In this document: one piece after another, positions 45,344-56,900 of the stretch
How the letters are laid out: every line of letters begins with the position of its first letter
How positions within the stretch are numbered: position 1 is the first letter of the stretch
DNA from: Eurosta solidaginis
Lineage: Eukaryota; Arthropoda; Insecta; Diptera; Tephritidae
DNA: 64,000 nucleotides
Direction: 5' to 3'
Assembly (NCBI RefSeq): GCF_040869045.1
Contig: NC_090321.1
Coordinates: forward strand, 181,817,596 to 181,881,595
Program-made: the position numbers and the translations under genes
Notes under the pieces: generated by a model
Told to the model about the DNA's origin: nothing
The model's input: the letters and a program-made list of their open reading frames with translations, nothing else
Database searches by the model: none

Positions 45344-46844
45344 CAAGTAAAGGTGTCTAAGTTCAGGTGTAACCGAACTTTGTATACTCAGCGTGAGCTT
45401 TAATTGTACATTTCTTTTCAGATAAATTACTTTTCTACATAACACGTGGCACCGTCCGTTTAAAAAAAATGTCTCCCCATTTCCTCTTACAATAAAACTT
45501 GATAAGTGAAATATCATTGATTCAAAACAATTTTTTGCTAAGCGATAACTTATTATTCTAGTTTACGACCCTTTCAAACTTGTTTTATATCTAAGTTGCC
45601 GTGGTCTTTAACCGATCCCGTCCATTTTTTCTATAAATATTTTCTGCTATAAGCAAAATCTATGTACCTAATTTTATTACGATCCGTTAATTTTTGTTCG
45701 AGGTATGGCTCCCGAAACATAGAAAATTGCTTATTCTTAAAAGGGGCGGTGACACGCCCATTTTTTTAAATTTGAAGTTTTTCCTATTTATTGTTATAAA
45801 TCCACTTGGGAAATGAAATACCATTGTTATAAAGCTTTTTTTGCAAATATATAGCTTATTATTTTCGTCTACGACCTTTTTAAAAGTATTTTATTTACAA
45901 GTGGGCGTGGTCCTTAGCCGATTTCGTTAATTTTTCTTCAAAGCATTCCGTATAGTAAACGCAACCTATCTGCCGATAGGTTAAACGATTTTTGATTTAT
46001 GATTAATAATATTTGTAAATTTGATTTTATCACAAGTGGGTGCCACGCCCATTTAAAAAAATTTTTTTTTCAAATTTTTATCAAGAGTATTAATATCAGT
46101 CCACATGTCAAATTTCAACATTCTAGGTGTATTATTTACTAAATAATCAGGTTTTTTGTGTTTTCCAAAATGTTATATATATAAAAAGTGGGCGTGGTTA
46201 TCATCCGATTTCGCTCATTTTCAATACCAATCTATTCTGGGTCCAGATAAGCTCGTGTACCAAATTTGGTGAAGATATCTCAATATTTACTCAAGTTATC
46301 GTGTTATCGGCGGCCACCGTGGTGTGATGGTAGCGTGCTCCGCCTATCACACCGTATGCCCTGGGTTCAACTCCCGGGCAAAGCAACATCAAAATTTTAG
46401 AAATAAGATTTTTCAATTAGAAGAAAATTTTTCTAAGCGGGGTCGCCCCTCGGCAGTGTCTGGCAAGCGCTCCGATTGTATTTCTGCCATGAAAAGCTCT
46501 CAGTGAAAACTCATCTGCCTTGCAGATGCCGTTCGGAGTCGGCATAAAACATGTAGGTCCCGTCCGGCCAATTTGTAGGGAAAAATCAAGAGGAGCACGA
46601 CGCAAATTGGAAGAGAAGCTCGGCCTTAGATCTCTTCGGAGGTTATCGCGCCTTACATTTATTTTTTTTTTTTATCGTGTTAACGGCAGACGGACGGACG
46701 GACATGGCTCAATCAAATTTTTTTTCGAAACTGATGATTTTGATATATGGAAGTCTATATCTATCTCGATTCCTTTATACCTGTACAACCAACCGTTATC
46801 CAATCAAAGTTAATATACTCTGTGTGCAAAGCACACTGAGTATA
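45344..46844 (-). mobile_element. DINE-1-like element, copy D4, with SINE insertion
   Basis: On the + strand it starts caagtaaaggtgtctaagtt and a hairpin (gttcaggtgtaaccgaac), the reverse of the D1 and D5 ends. It closes with a ccaatcaaagttaatatact word and caaagcacactgagtata. The conserved ccacgccc and gacggacggacggacatggc tracts are present. A SINE splits it at 46310-46671. Confidence 0.65.
46310..46671 (+). mobile_element. tRNA-derived SINE, copy 2, inserted in D4
   Basis: The head is cggccaccgtggtgtgatgg and the B box is ggttcaactcccgggc. The body matches copy 1 at most positions. It ends in a T-rich tract. The target sequence ttatcgtgtta(t/a)cgg is duplicated on both sides (46296-46309 and 46672-46686). 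The site lies within the conserved tcaagttatcgtgttaacgg word of the DINE-like family, so the order of insertion is clear. Confidence 0.9.
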
Positions 46845-47207
46845 AAAACGATTACATAAATACTTAAATAGAGACAAATGTACCGAACAAACGGAATGAA
46901 TAAATTAACACACTCAATAAGTAAAACATTTCTATATAGCATTTCTAATATTTCTAATGCTATTTTAAATGAGTCGATTTTCTTGTCCAAATTTTGACGT
47001 TCAACCACGAATTTAAATTTCGATTTAGGTTTCGTAGGTTCGTAGAGATAGTTTTCATAGAAATTTTATTTGTTCAGTCCCACGAATTGATATGTATGTG
47101 TAATACTACGGAGTTTTTGCAGTTCAGCTCGTATCTGGCAATTGTAAGTTGTTTACCTCCCATTTCTACTACCAACATTTTTCTTACATTTGCGAATAAA
47201 CAACACA
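46845..47207. other. Intronic non-coding stretch
   Basis: Nothing is recognised. Confidence 0.35.
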
Positions 47208-47215
47208 GTTAATGG

Positions 47216-48259
47216 CATGATACAAAAAAGAAGGTAGTTCCACTCAAAATTTTTTGACGTATTTGGGGATTTTTGAAGTTTCATAATGTTCGTTGTTTTG
47301 CCAGAAGCGTTGGTTTTTGGGTTGGAAATTTCCTTTAGGATGAAAACGCATGGTTATGTGAGACAATAATAATATGCTTTAGCACGATTTATGTGCATTC
47401 ATATCGATTGAGAATACAGTAAAACATGCAATTTTATTGAAAAATAGTCGATAATGACTTATACATTGGTTAATGGCTCATATCTTTATGGCAGCTTGAC
47501 ACCTAGACAGAAAAAAAATACACGAAAAATCCTGTTGTTCTACCATGGCCCTATTATCATTCCCCTACAGTGGATATTTCTTAAGGCATGTTGAGAAAAA
47601 GTGTACCTCCAAAGTCTGCACATCTATGTCAATGCTAAAAGGACACAGAATGGGCATAGGAGGGGCTGCCACAAGGTGACCCCTGGTACAAAGGGCAAAA
47701 ACACTCTCATAACTAGTGGCTAACCTGCAGAGCTACCGCGTAATGTTCTCCCTAAAAAGTGGTTTAAAAACAACACTTGAATTATACAATAAATAGAAAA
47801 ATAAAACATGTGGACTTGTAGCCCATTTATCAAAAAATTGCGGTGTCGGTTTATAAGAACCTCCTTTGAGCAAGCAATTGACAAACGTGTATGTTTTGTC
47901 AAAATGTTCTGAGCAAACGTACGGACATGTTATATTGCTTGTTTTGCATACTTCGACCCATGTTCCTTCCACCAAAACAATTTTCGGGAGCTGGAAAAAC
48001 TTATTAAAAACCTCCTTTTCTAGGCTGATATTTCGTACTAAAATATTTCCAAGGCATGGGGCTCGTTTTTTCTTTTTTATTTAAAATAACTATGAAAGTA
48101 ATTTAGTCGTATTCCTTAATATGAAATCCATCAAAATTAGAAAAATTCGTAACACTTTTCAATCTGGTAGCTTGTTTTTGGTGAAATTGTCATTGTCCCC
48201 GCAAAAGTCATGTGGCTAACGTCACACTAAATGGAACTACCTCCATTTTTTGTATCATG
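47216..48259 (-). mobile_element. P-superfamily transposon, non-autonomous copy
   Basis: The TIRs read CATGATACAAAAAAGAAGGT (47216) and, on the other strand from 48259, CATGATACAAAAAATGGAGG, both continuing into TAGTTCCA. They resemble the Drosophila P-element terminus, which also begins CATGATGAAATAA and has AAGGTGGTCCC. An exact 8-bp duplication GTTAATGG flanks it (47208-47215, 48260-48267), as expected for P elements. At 1,044 bp it is too short for a full transposase. It lies in Rab32 intron 1. Confidence 0.8.
47733..47975 (-). pseudogene. THAP-like fragment of P-type transposase
   Basis: An open frame of 80 codons, with upstream sequence in the same frame. FFQLPKIVLVEGTWVEVCK and CPYVCSEHFDKTYTF resemble the second half of a THAP domain, with its conserved tryptophan and the CxxH zinc ligands (CSEH). 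The first CxxC pair is not clear. The catalytic region of the transposase is missing. THAP domains are the DNA-binding part of P transposases, which fits the termini. Confidence 0.55.
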
Positions 48260-48267
48260 GTTAATGG

Positions 48268-49062
48268 ATGTGAATTCGATTTAAGAGCAAGTTGCAATTG
48301 TCAAAAATTTTGTTAGACGAGCAAACCTCTTGTGAATGAATCATGATCGGCACTCTGATGTTTGTGAGTGTACATATGTATATGCCCGAGATAATCCCGA
48401 AGTGACCTCAAAATCGATCTCGAAATACCTTTGAGATAATTCCAAAATTGTTCTGCAACGATCCTGAAAACTGCCCCAGTGAAATTCTATTTTGTCCAGT
48501 AAAGCCGACGAACTAGCCGTAAATATTTTTTAACAAAGCTTATGTTTAAAATATTGTCCAAGTAGTCAGATGCTTAAGTTTCCCTTTTTTCTTTTGGATC
48601 ATGCATCAAGTCCCTAAGCCCCTAAAGGGATGGTAAAAGAGGGCTTTTCAAATAAATCGGCATTGTGTAAAGGGTCAATAAGAAGAACGATGGAGAAAAT
48701 TAATAAATCATTCATACAATGGCATTGCTAATGTGAGGATGGTATTAATTTTTCAAAGTCAATACGGAAGTCTAATTTCGCCAAAGAAACCTTATTGACC
48801 TTAATGCAACGCAAGACTGGCGATTAATAGCCTAATGCAACTGTGTGAGCGCATTCAAGCTTTCAAGACGAGGAAAGACCAAATGGGTAATGCATACAAG
48901 TGATGTGCGTTAATGATTATAATGAGAACCGCGTTTCCTTGAAGAGGAACCGGATATTTTACCCACACAGCTCCCAGCACCTAAGTGGGGCGCAAAATTA
49001 ATTCACGCCATTCGAATGTGCCTTGTCCACACGGCGCTTTCTTAATTCATTCCATATGCTTC
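48268..49062. other. Intronic non-coding stretch
   Basis: No element or exon is recognised. Confidence 0.35.
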
Positions 49063-49076
49063 TTCTAGAGCTGCTG

Positions 49077-49476
49077 TTGTTGTTGTTGTAGCGATAAGGT
49101 TACTCCCCGAAGGCTTTGGGGAGTGTTATCGATGTGATGGTCATTTGCCGGATACAGATCCGGTATGCTCCGGTAACACAGCTCCATTAAGGTGCTAGCC
49201 CGACCATCTCGGGAACGATTTATATGGCCACATTAAACCTTCAGGCCATCCCTTCCTCCCCACCCCCAAGTTCCATGAGGAGCTTGGTGTCGCCAGAGCC
49301 TCGTCTGTTAGTGAAACGGGATTCGCCGCTCGAAGCTGGGTTTGGAGAAGCTATATATTGCGCTGGCAACCTGAAAAGGTTGCGCAACACAACCCCTTGA
49401 ATCTGGTATTTTAGTCGCCTCTTACGACAGGCGTACCTACCGCGGGTATGTTCTAACACCCTAACCCGCTGGGGGT
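49077..49476 (-). mobile_element. SINE-like retroposon with (CAA)n tail
   Basis: It is 400 bp and flanked by an exact 14-bp duplication ttctagagctgctg (49063-49076, 49477-49490). On the minus strand it begins cccccagcgggttagggtgt and ends in a (CAA)n tract, seen as gttgttgttgttg on the + strand. Inside it are ggtaggtacgcctgtcgtaa and agattcaagggg, the latter loosely B-box-like. It is unrelated to the two tRNA-derived SINEs. No protein is encoded. Confidence 0.8.
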
Positions 49477-49490
49477 TTCTAGAGCTGCTG

Positions 49491-50238
49491 CTATATTATT
49501 GCTGCCCGTATTGCAAATTTGTCATATATTTCTTGAAACTCTACATTTATTTAGGTATTTCATTCCATTATATTTCTTTGTTTTTGTTTTTTTCCGTATT
49601 TATCTGCAACTTGATGCCAGATTCAGATAAACTCCCAATAAATAACCGAGTTAAGAATGGGCCAGATTGAACTATAGCTGAATGAGATGATTCGGTTTCA
49701 TTTTTGTTTTATTAAATTCGAAGTTATTGGCACACATTTCGTGACTGAACGACGAATGAAAGATTAAACTAAAAACGGTGGTTCCGGACATCATATACTC
49801 TTAAATTAATGTGTATGCACTTTTTCTTAGTTTGGGAGATTTTCCCCCAATTTGCGAAGCATTTTTGGACATGTTTATAGAAATTCGGCTCATTTGGTTC
49901 CAAAGCTCGACTCTTAAAATTCCTCTATTTTGAACGTGGTTAAGTTAATTTGAATTTGCTTGCTCTGCTTCCTTTAACCCAGTTTTCCAATTGCAGTAGG
50001 ATACGAAACGATGGTCTAAAAAAACCCGTTTACTCGACCCGGTTCGTAAGCTAAATGCATCACTAAGTAAATTGGTATTTCATAGCTGCCATCAACTTTC
50101 TGTGCTCGGAAAAAAACTTTCCATGTTCAATGATTGATATAAACTCAAAAAAATAGAACCGTTTCGAAACTTGTTTTTGTTTAATCTTATCTCCTTACTT
50201 GGTATTGTTCTAATTTTTCTTCTAATTTCCATTTACAG
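49491..50238. other. End of Rab32 intron 1
   Basis: The acceptor is atttacag, at 50231-50238. The promoter or first exon of a short Rab32 form might lie here, but I cannot identify it. Confidence 0.45.
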
Positions 50239-50637
50239 ACAATAATGACCTCCGCGAATACAGAAAAGCGTGAGCATCTGTACAAAATTCTAGTCATTGG
50301 AGAATTGGGCACCGGCAAGACGTCATTTATAAAGCGATATGTGCATCAATTCTTCAGCCAAAATTATCGTGCCACAATCGGTGTAGATTTCGCATTGAAA
50401 GTACTACACTGGGATCCAAATACAACCGTCCGTTTACAATTATGGGATATTGCTGGTCAGGAACGTTTTGGAAATATGACTCGTGTCTATTATAAGGAAG
50501 CTGTTGGCGCGTTCATCGTTTTCGATGTAACGCGAAGTGGTACATTTGATTGTGTGAGTAAATGGAAGGAGGATTTGGATTCGAAAGTTCAACTACCCGA
50601 CGGCAATCCTATACCCTGTATACTACTAGCTAATAAG
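50239..50637 (+). CDS. Rab32: Rab32 exon 2 (GTPase N-terminal part)
   Basis: It starts after atttacag, in phase 0: ACA ATA then ATG at 50245. In the long form these add Thr-Ile. In a short form, ATG 50245 would be the start. From that Met: P-loop GELGTGKT (19-26), switch I Thr44 in YRATIGVDFALK, and WDIAGQERFGNMTRVYY (from 67). The WDIAGQ in place of WDTAGQ is the hallmark of Rab32/38. The exon ends after Lys131, at the donor gtaagt (50638), which splits the NKCD guanine-specificity motif. Rab32 directs traffic to lysosome-related organelles; in flies it serves eye pigment granules. Confidence 0.93.
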
Positions 50638-50689
50638 GTAAGTTTGAGGAAGTATCTACTAAGGTGAAGGGTCTTAGAATACTCCAGTG

Positions 50690-51660
50690 TTAAGTCAGTC
50701 CTACCGTAGGAGGCAACTAAAATGCAAGTCCTGTACCCGGCTTGTGTGTTGGGCTTTGGAATCCCCCACCTAAAATCGTCTACCATTGAGATAACGAACT
50801 ACGACACAGTGTAAGGACTATAATTTGAGTGCGTGTACCGTGAATGACCGGAAAAGTATTGTTGTCTGGATGGTTAATGTCCCGGTAAAGGCAAATACTG
50901 GTATCACAACCATACAAGATAAGGAATGGGGAAAGGAAGCTCACTTTGAACCTAATGGAAAGACTCTTCGCCGCTAAGTGAACAAGCGTCTCGCCATGAT
51001 GCGCGATGTACACGAAGTTAAACAATATAAAACTGTTTGCGCCTGGCTTCAAATATGAGATAGTAATGACGTGGATAAGGACTTTTTTTTGAGAAACTAG
51101 AGAAGACGTAAAACGGAATGTTTGGACCTACTGTCGGAAAGTTACACCTTGACCACATAACATCTCCCAACGGGTTGAGGTCGATTGTGTTTCCTGCAGC
51201 ACGAAGAATGGTACTCTGTGGTGTCAGGATATTATATAAAAAAATATCCACTAAACTACTTAGCTGTTTAATGATCGGAAACATGGGACTTAATCGATCA
51301 CATTTTGATTGGCGGCAGCCGTAATACCAGTATCCTAGATGCGTGAACGCTACGAGTTCCAAATATCAAGTCGGACCACCGTCTTCAGCAAAGAAGACGC
51401 ACACAGTGACCCGAAGAAAGTTTGTCGTCGAGTAGCTGCTCACAAAACATACATTTTATTCGCTTGAATCACGAACCTGCTCACTGAGAGAAATCTTCGC
51501 ATCGACGATGCAACCGATACATGTTTCAAACCCCGCACAGATTATTACAGAACGTACAGAGTGTGCCTAAACTAGGTAGGGGCCACTACTCTCCATTGCT
51601 AGACAGCGATGAGCAGTGCTCGAGGCTCGAGTGTGTTCGGCCCAACCGCGAAATCAGTCT
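50690..51660 (+). pseudogene. Decayed RTE-like LINE (endonuclease region) in Rab32 intron 2
   Basis: Frame 51118-51324 includes GPTVGKLHLDHITSPNGLRS and SIVFPAARRMV, an RTE-like endonuclease block equivalent to the region around 10850-10950 of the main LINE. Further on, KYQVGPPSSAKKTHTVTRRK in a shifted frame fits NIDSDHYLDAAKIRT. The 50690-51100 part has only weak similarity. All frames are broken. Confidence 0.6.
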
Positions 51661-52500
51661 TCTTAATATTGCGTATTAGTTTCTAGTACCTGGGCGACCG
51701 AGCTTTGCTCGGCAATCTTCGAGTATGCCGCATAACATACTTTGTTCTACATGTCATCATTAATCAAACTCTACTTTTTGTATATGTACATATCTATATT
51801 ATATATTTTTATTTACCAATATTTGATTTCCTTAAAAATAGATTTCAAAAAAATATCAAACACTAACTGCAAAATGAACTGGAATGATAAATTTGAAATG
51901 GGTAATTCCAGCCTATAGGATAAGGGATTGTTATGACAATTAGTGAAATCGAGAACTAAGTTATTTAGGTCTAGTATCCTCATGCGCCGAATTATTAATT
52001 TCAAACATTTTTTTAGTTATACACTATGAAAGTCTCACAATTTTATTACATTCCAAAAACTTGTAAATTCCACGAATGACAACTATCAGTTAGTTTAATT
52101 AAATGTCAACTTACTTCCCTAAGCGCCATCTGTTCGTAAGTAGTTAAATGGTTAGATGTCGTTTGCAAATTGAACATATGCCTCTAGTGTTCAACGGTAG
52201 CAAATTACCAAGGGGAGATATCTTTTTGCTATGGTGAGAAATCTTTCTAATAGTAATCTGTGAGAAATTGCAATTACTCATTTCATATTTGCAAAAAAAT
52301 ATGCATTTAAATATATTTTGCTAGAATTTGCCACGGCGCCTTCATATTGCATTTCAATTTTATTAGCGTGTGTGAAATTAAGAAAATTAAGTCGAACCAT
52401 GTGTAAGATTTTTTTACGAAATTTTTTAACTTTAATGTTCTACTTTAAAGGTTTAATAGAATATGAGTAAGTAGAGTACTATTTCGTCTAACTACCCCAA
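51661..52500. other. Intronic non-coding stretch
   Basis: A small hairpin word (ccgagctttgctcgg, at 51690-51704) is the only structure that I see. Confidence 0.35.
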
Positions 52501-52502
52501 CC

Positions 52503-52735
52503 CTAAATGGGAACCGTACTTAAAAATGCTCCTATTGTAATGCGGAGTGAAATACCTTTCGTTTGATACCCATGTCGGCATATCTCATGCACTTTTTTTA
52601 ATATAGAATAGGTGGCAACCCTAACTGGCAACCCTACTCAAAAATGTCCCTATTGTTATGCGGAGTGAAATACCTTTCGTTTGATAACGATATCGGCATA
52701 TCTTATGCAATTTTTTTACATTTCGAATAGGTAGA
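52503..52735. repeat. Direct duplication of about 117 bp
   Basis: Two adjacent diverged units share atgcggagtgaaataccttt, cgtttgata and cggcatatct, with a spacing of about 118-120 bp. They may be part of the older repeat into which the TIR element at 52826 was inserted. Confidence 0.7.
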
Positions 52736-53342
52736 ATATCTTAGAATTTCTCTGTGCCAATTTTCATTTAAATCGGTTGATCGGTTCCCTTGATCGTTCG
52801 GCTATACAAACATACAAATATACGAATATACACTCAGAGAAAAAACCGTTCTAAAACGAACGAAAAAAGTTCAAAATTAAGAACATTCGTTGACAAAAGT
52901 CTGTTAAGTACGTTTTTTCTTAACTCGTTACCGATAGGCTTGTTTTAAGAACAGTTTTTCCAAGCACACCATTCGTATTTTATGACCAGTTTGGTATTGA
53001 TGTGTGAACCTCCTGTGCTCATTTCAAGCACTACTTGGGCTTGATTTAAGATTTTTCGTTCTCACGCCTCGAGAACGTTTTATGACCGATTTAACAGTTT
53101 CCGGTCTTAATTCAAGAACGGTTTGTGCTTGATCATTGGTGGAAGGAAGGTAATTTTTTAATTACTACTCATTTATTTATTTTTTATTAATAAATATTTT
53201 TTTGTTATTAATTAAAAATATTAATAACAAAAAAAACTATTATTAAAAGCCAAAAGGTTTGAAAAAACGCATAATATGCATTCTTTCATATATTTTTCTT
53301 ATGGAGAAATTTTTCTTATTTGATGATGCAATCTGAATATAT

Positions 53343-53946
53343 TGTTACGAATATTAGCAAAACTAAGGGGTGCTGCTATCTCTAAGCCGATGTTAAGCAG
53401 TGACGTGAATTCACATCCATAGATCAATCATTATGTATCTACATAAACGAAACAATAATTGCGTACCATGTACGTATACGAGCAGCGGAGAGTCAATGCA
53501 CAAACACATGCATATATCTGAGATACTCCTATAAGTATGCAATGAGAAAAACTATAAAATTGTGCAATTATAGTTACAGCTGAGAAGTTTGAGAGCTGCT
53601 GGACTAGTAGATTCTGGAAGCGCCTAGAAGATGCGAAGGTTGAAATCAAAGAGTATAAAAGGCGGCAATTGTAGAGGCGCTGGAATTCAGTTTGATTTGA
53701 GATTTCGATTAAGACGCTATCTAGTGAGCAAGAGCATTATTATTTTGAATAGTAGAGTTTCACTTGAGCTATCAATCAGTTTGGTTATTAAGCAAGCTAT
53801 TCGTTGCAAAGTTTAAGTATTATTGTGAAGTACTTTAATAAAGGCCATTTTTCCATTATTCAATATTGGAGTTATTTATTCAACAGTTTAGTGATTCGAA
53901 CTTAGCAGAAAAGCAAATAAGAGGATTTGCAAGTAAATTCGTTACA
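53343..53946 (+). repeat. 5' LTR of gypsy-like copy 2
   Basis: It runs TGTTACGAAT ... CGTTACA. A TATA-like gtataaaagg lies near 53651 and aataaag near 53836, plausible promoter and poly(A) signals. Confidence 0.9.
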
Positions 53947-53997
53947 ATTGGTGTCAGAAGAGGAATTGTTGAATAAATTCCAGAGGACAACAAGGAA

Positions 53998-56900
53998 ATG
54001 GCGAAGTTCAGTGAATCGAAGATCCAGCAACTGAAAAAGGAGTTGGAGAACCGTGGATTAAATACAACCGGCAATAAGATCGAACTTCAAGCACGGCTAC
54101 GAGAGGTAATGGAGTCGCAAGGAATTAATGTAGACGAGTTTGTTTTTTATTCTGATGTGGACGAAACAACAACAAAAATTGAAGAGAAAAACGAAACATC
54201 GCAGACAGTTACGAGCACAGACTTGAACATGATATTGGCTGCAATAGCTGCTCAAACATCGACAGTGGCATCTCAGCTGGAATCGCAGGAGACACGTTTA
54301 ACATCCAAGATGGAAGCACAGGAGGCACGCATTAGAGGTTTACGCCGATCACGTTATCGGCGGCGGCGGCGTAGGCTCTATTATATACCGACGGCGGCGG
54401 CGTAGGGGGCGCGCCGGCGTACGCCGGTGTTCTTACTTTAAAAGCTTGATTTTTCTATTTAAAAAAATAATATTTAGGAAAGGTTTTGTTTATATGTATT
54501 TAAGGAAATCAACGTGTTGGCCATTTCGGAAAGATCCGGGGTTTTTGCATCAAAATCTCGCAGACCGTTCAGAAATTTTCAGGAGTAGCTACTTGCGAAG
54601 GGATTGTCCCTCGTTCGCATGCTCCAGAGAGGCTTCGAACCTAACCCTGGTCTTTGGAATTGGTACTGCTGCCTCTGCTGAAAAGAAATAGAGATACATA
54701 AAATAGTCAAACTTTTGCCTGTATATCTCGTGCAAAGCATAGTTTCACCTAGGGTTAACTCCTAATAATCTTCGCGAACACAATTTCTTTAAATCATGTG
54801 TCGCTCCTTGGCGGTCACGCATAAAGGCGACTTAGGGTTGCTATGAAGGGTCTATTAATACTCACGACTATCGTGGCACAGGGCGCCTTCAGTTTTTTCG
54901 GCTGTTTTTAAGAGCTAAAATTTCCGATGTGCGAACAGTAGGAATCCCTACCACCAGTCGCTACCACGCCTCCTGAGCCTCACACCATATCCCAGTACAG
55001 AAGATATAGGACTGCGACTTCGAACTCATACCTTCGTCGCCTTCACTTTCCTAGAAGCTCTAGGTGTAGCCCCGAAGACTTTCCAACGGATGCTTTTGTC
55101 GTGCTATGCTGCCGAGCTACACCAGAGAAACGCCATGAAACGTTAGGGAGTCACTATTCGGCCAAGGATGCCGCCTTCGAAATCATAAGCAATCTAAGTG
55201 GAAGTCATTGCGTAATGGGTGAAAATCCGTATAATCCTCGGGGCATCTACATAATTAAAATTTTACAAGGACCCTGGATAAAATTTTTAAAATGTAGACC
55301 AAAGATTGCAGACGTTTGTGTTCACAACATTGATTTCAATAGTCTCCGTTAAATCAAATTTAGAATGAAAGTCGACGGATTTTAAGTTGAAAGTTGTTAA
55401 CTATTGTTTTCCGGCCTTACGATATAGGAGCTCATTATGGATGACCGCGTAGCTTCAGTTTTCAGACAAGTTCGACTGTCCACTACGTTAGGGTAGTTTC
55501 ACACACGGTCATTAGTTCCACTGTCTTGGGAAAGCTTTTGCTTCACCACTTTGAGTGTTCTTGCGAAGGACAAAACCTCACCCGGTAGATATATGTGCCT
55601 ACGTATTCACAATTGTAAAAGGAGCCGTAACGTGTAGGTGATATTTAAACTTGGTTGATAGGCTATAATCAATGTGATTCACTCCAAGGGACCAGTTTTG
55701 GATAGGGCCGCCAATTTTAGGAAATGTCAAACCGGGAGACTTGGGTATTGAAGGATGAAGTGTGAAAATCAAAATTAACATTTCAGACGCTACAGTATAG
55801 TTTCGCAAATAAACAACAGATGTTTGAATGCAAGAGTTAGTGATTTTTCACACCCTTCTCATAAGTACATATATCCTCAACTTAAGTATGAGGTAAGAAT
55901 AATTTCAAAGGGGTGTTTATGCCCCTAGAACCTACTAAAGGATTTTGCATCACTGATTTCGCTTATTCTTGATGTCAATTTAAAAACATGTTTGCCCTGG
56001 ATAATTTTATTTGAATTAATTGTTCATTATTAATTTTTTCAAAAATGCAAAGTGGGCATATAAATTTATTATATAACTTTTCTTTTAGTATTTTGTTTGA
56101 ATTTGCCGAATTGGGTGATGGAAAGTCCGTGTTAAGCTGACATCGAAAGCGCATGTTATTTTAAATAACTTTTGAATAGTTATAAAGAGTTAAATTTCGC
56201 AATTAGTTTCTTATAACTGGCAGTGATGCGCATCCATTGATACCACTTTCGACCATATCCGACAAATTTTCGACATGAACAATAAATGGCCTAAACAGTC
56301 TTAAACGAGTAGAAAATATAGTAACGCGCCGGACGCCGCGCCGCCACGCCGATATTTTTGACATTCGGCGGCGGCGTGCGAAAAACGACCAAAATCGGCG
56401 GCGGCGTTTATCGGCGGCGTATATCTCTAGCACGCATTTCAGAAATGTCGTCGCAAATGTCATCTCAACTGGAATCGCAGGAGACACGCATAACATCGAA
56501 GATGGAAGAACAGAAAACGTATATGTCATCACAGATGGAATCGCAGGAGACACGCATGACATTGAAGATGGAAGAACAGAAAACGCATATGTCATCACAG
56601 ATGGAATCGCAAGAAACACGCATAACATCTAAGATTGAAGCACAGGAGACACGTATTTCCGAAATGTCGGCACAAATTTCAGCACAGATATCATCTCAGA
56701 TCTCCACACAACTAGAAGAGCAGGAAGTCCGTATATCATCGAAACTGGAAGCGCATATGGAAGAAAAACTAACCCAGTTTCATGAAGGCTTCAGTGGTCG
56801 ACAGGATAAAATAGAGGCAGAGATGGATGCTTTGAAAGATAGGATCCAGGAATTACTATTAAATCGCCCAGCTGTTTCAGCGAGCAATCCAAAGGTAAAA

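Noticed and set aside
46310..46390. Possible tRNA genes at the SINE heads (also 44537)
   Set aside because: The tRNA-like part continues into a conserved SINE body with target duplications, and no cloverleaf fits.
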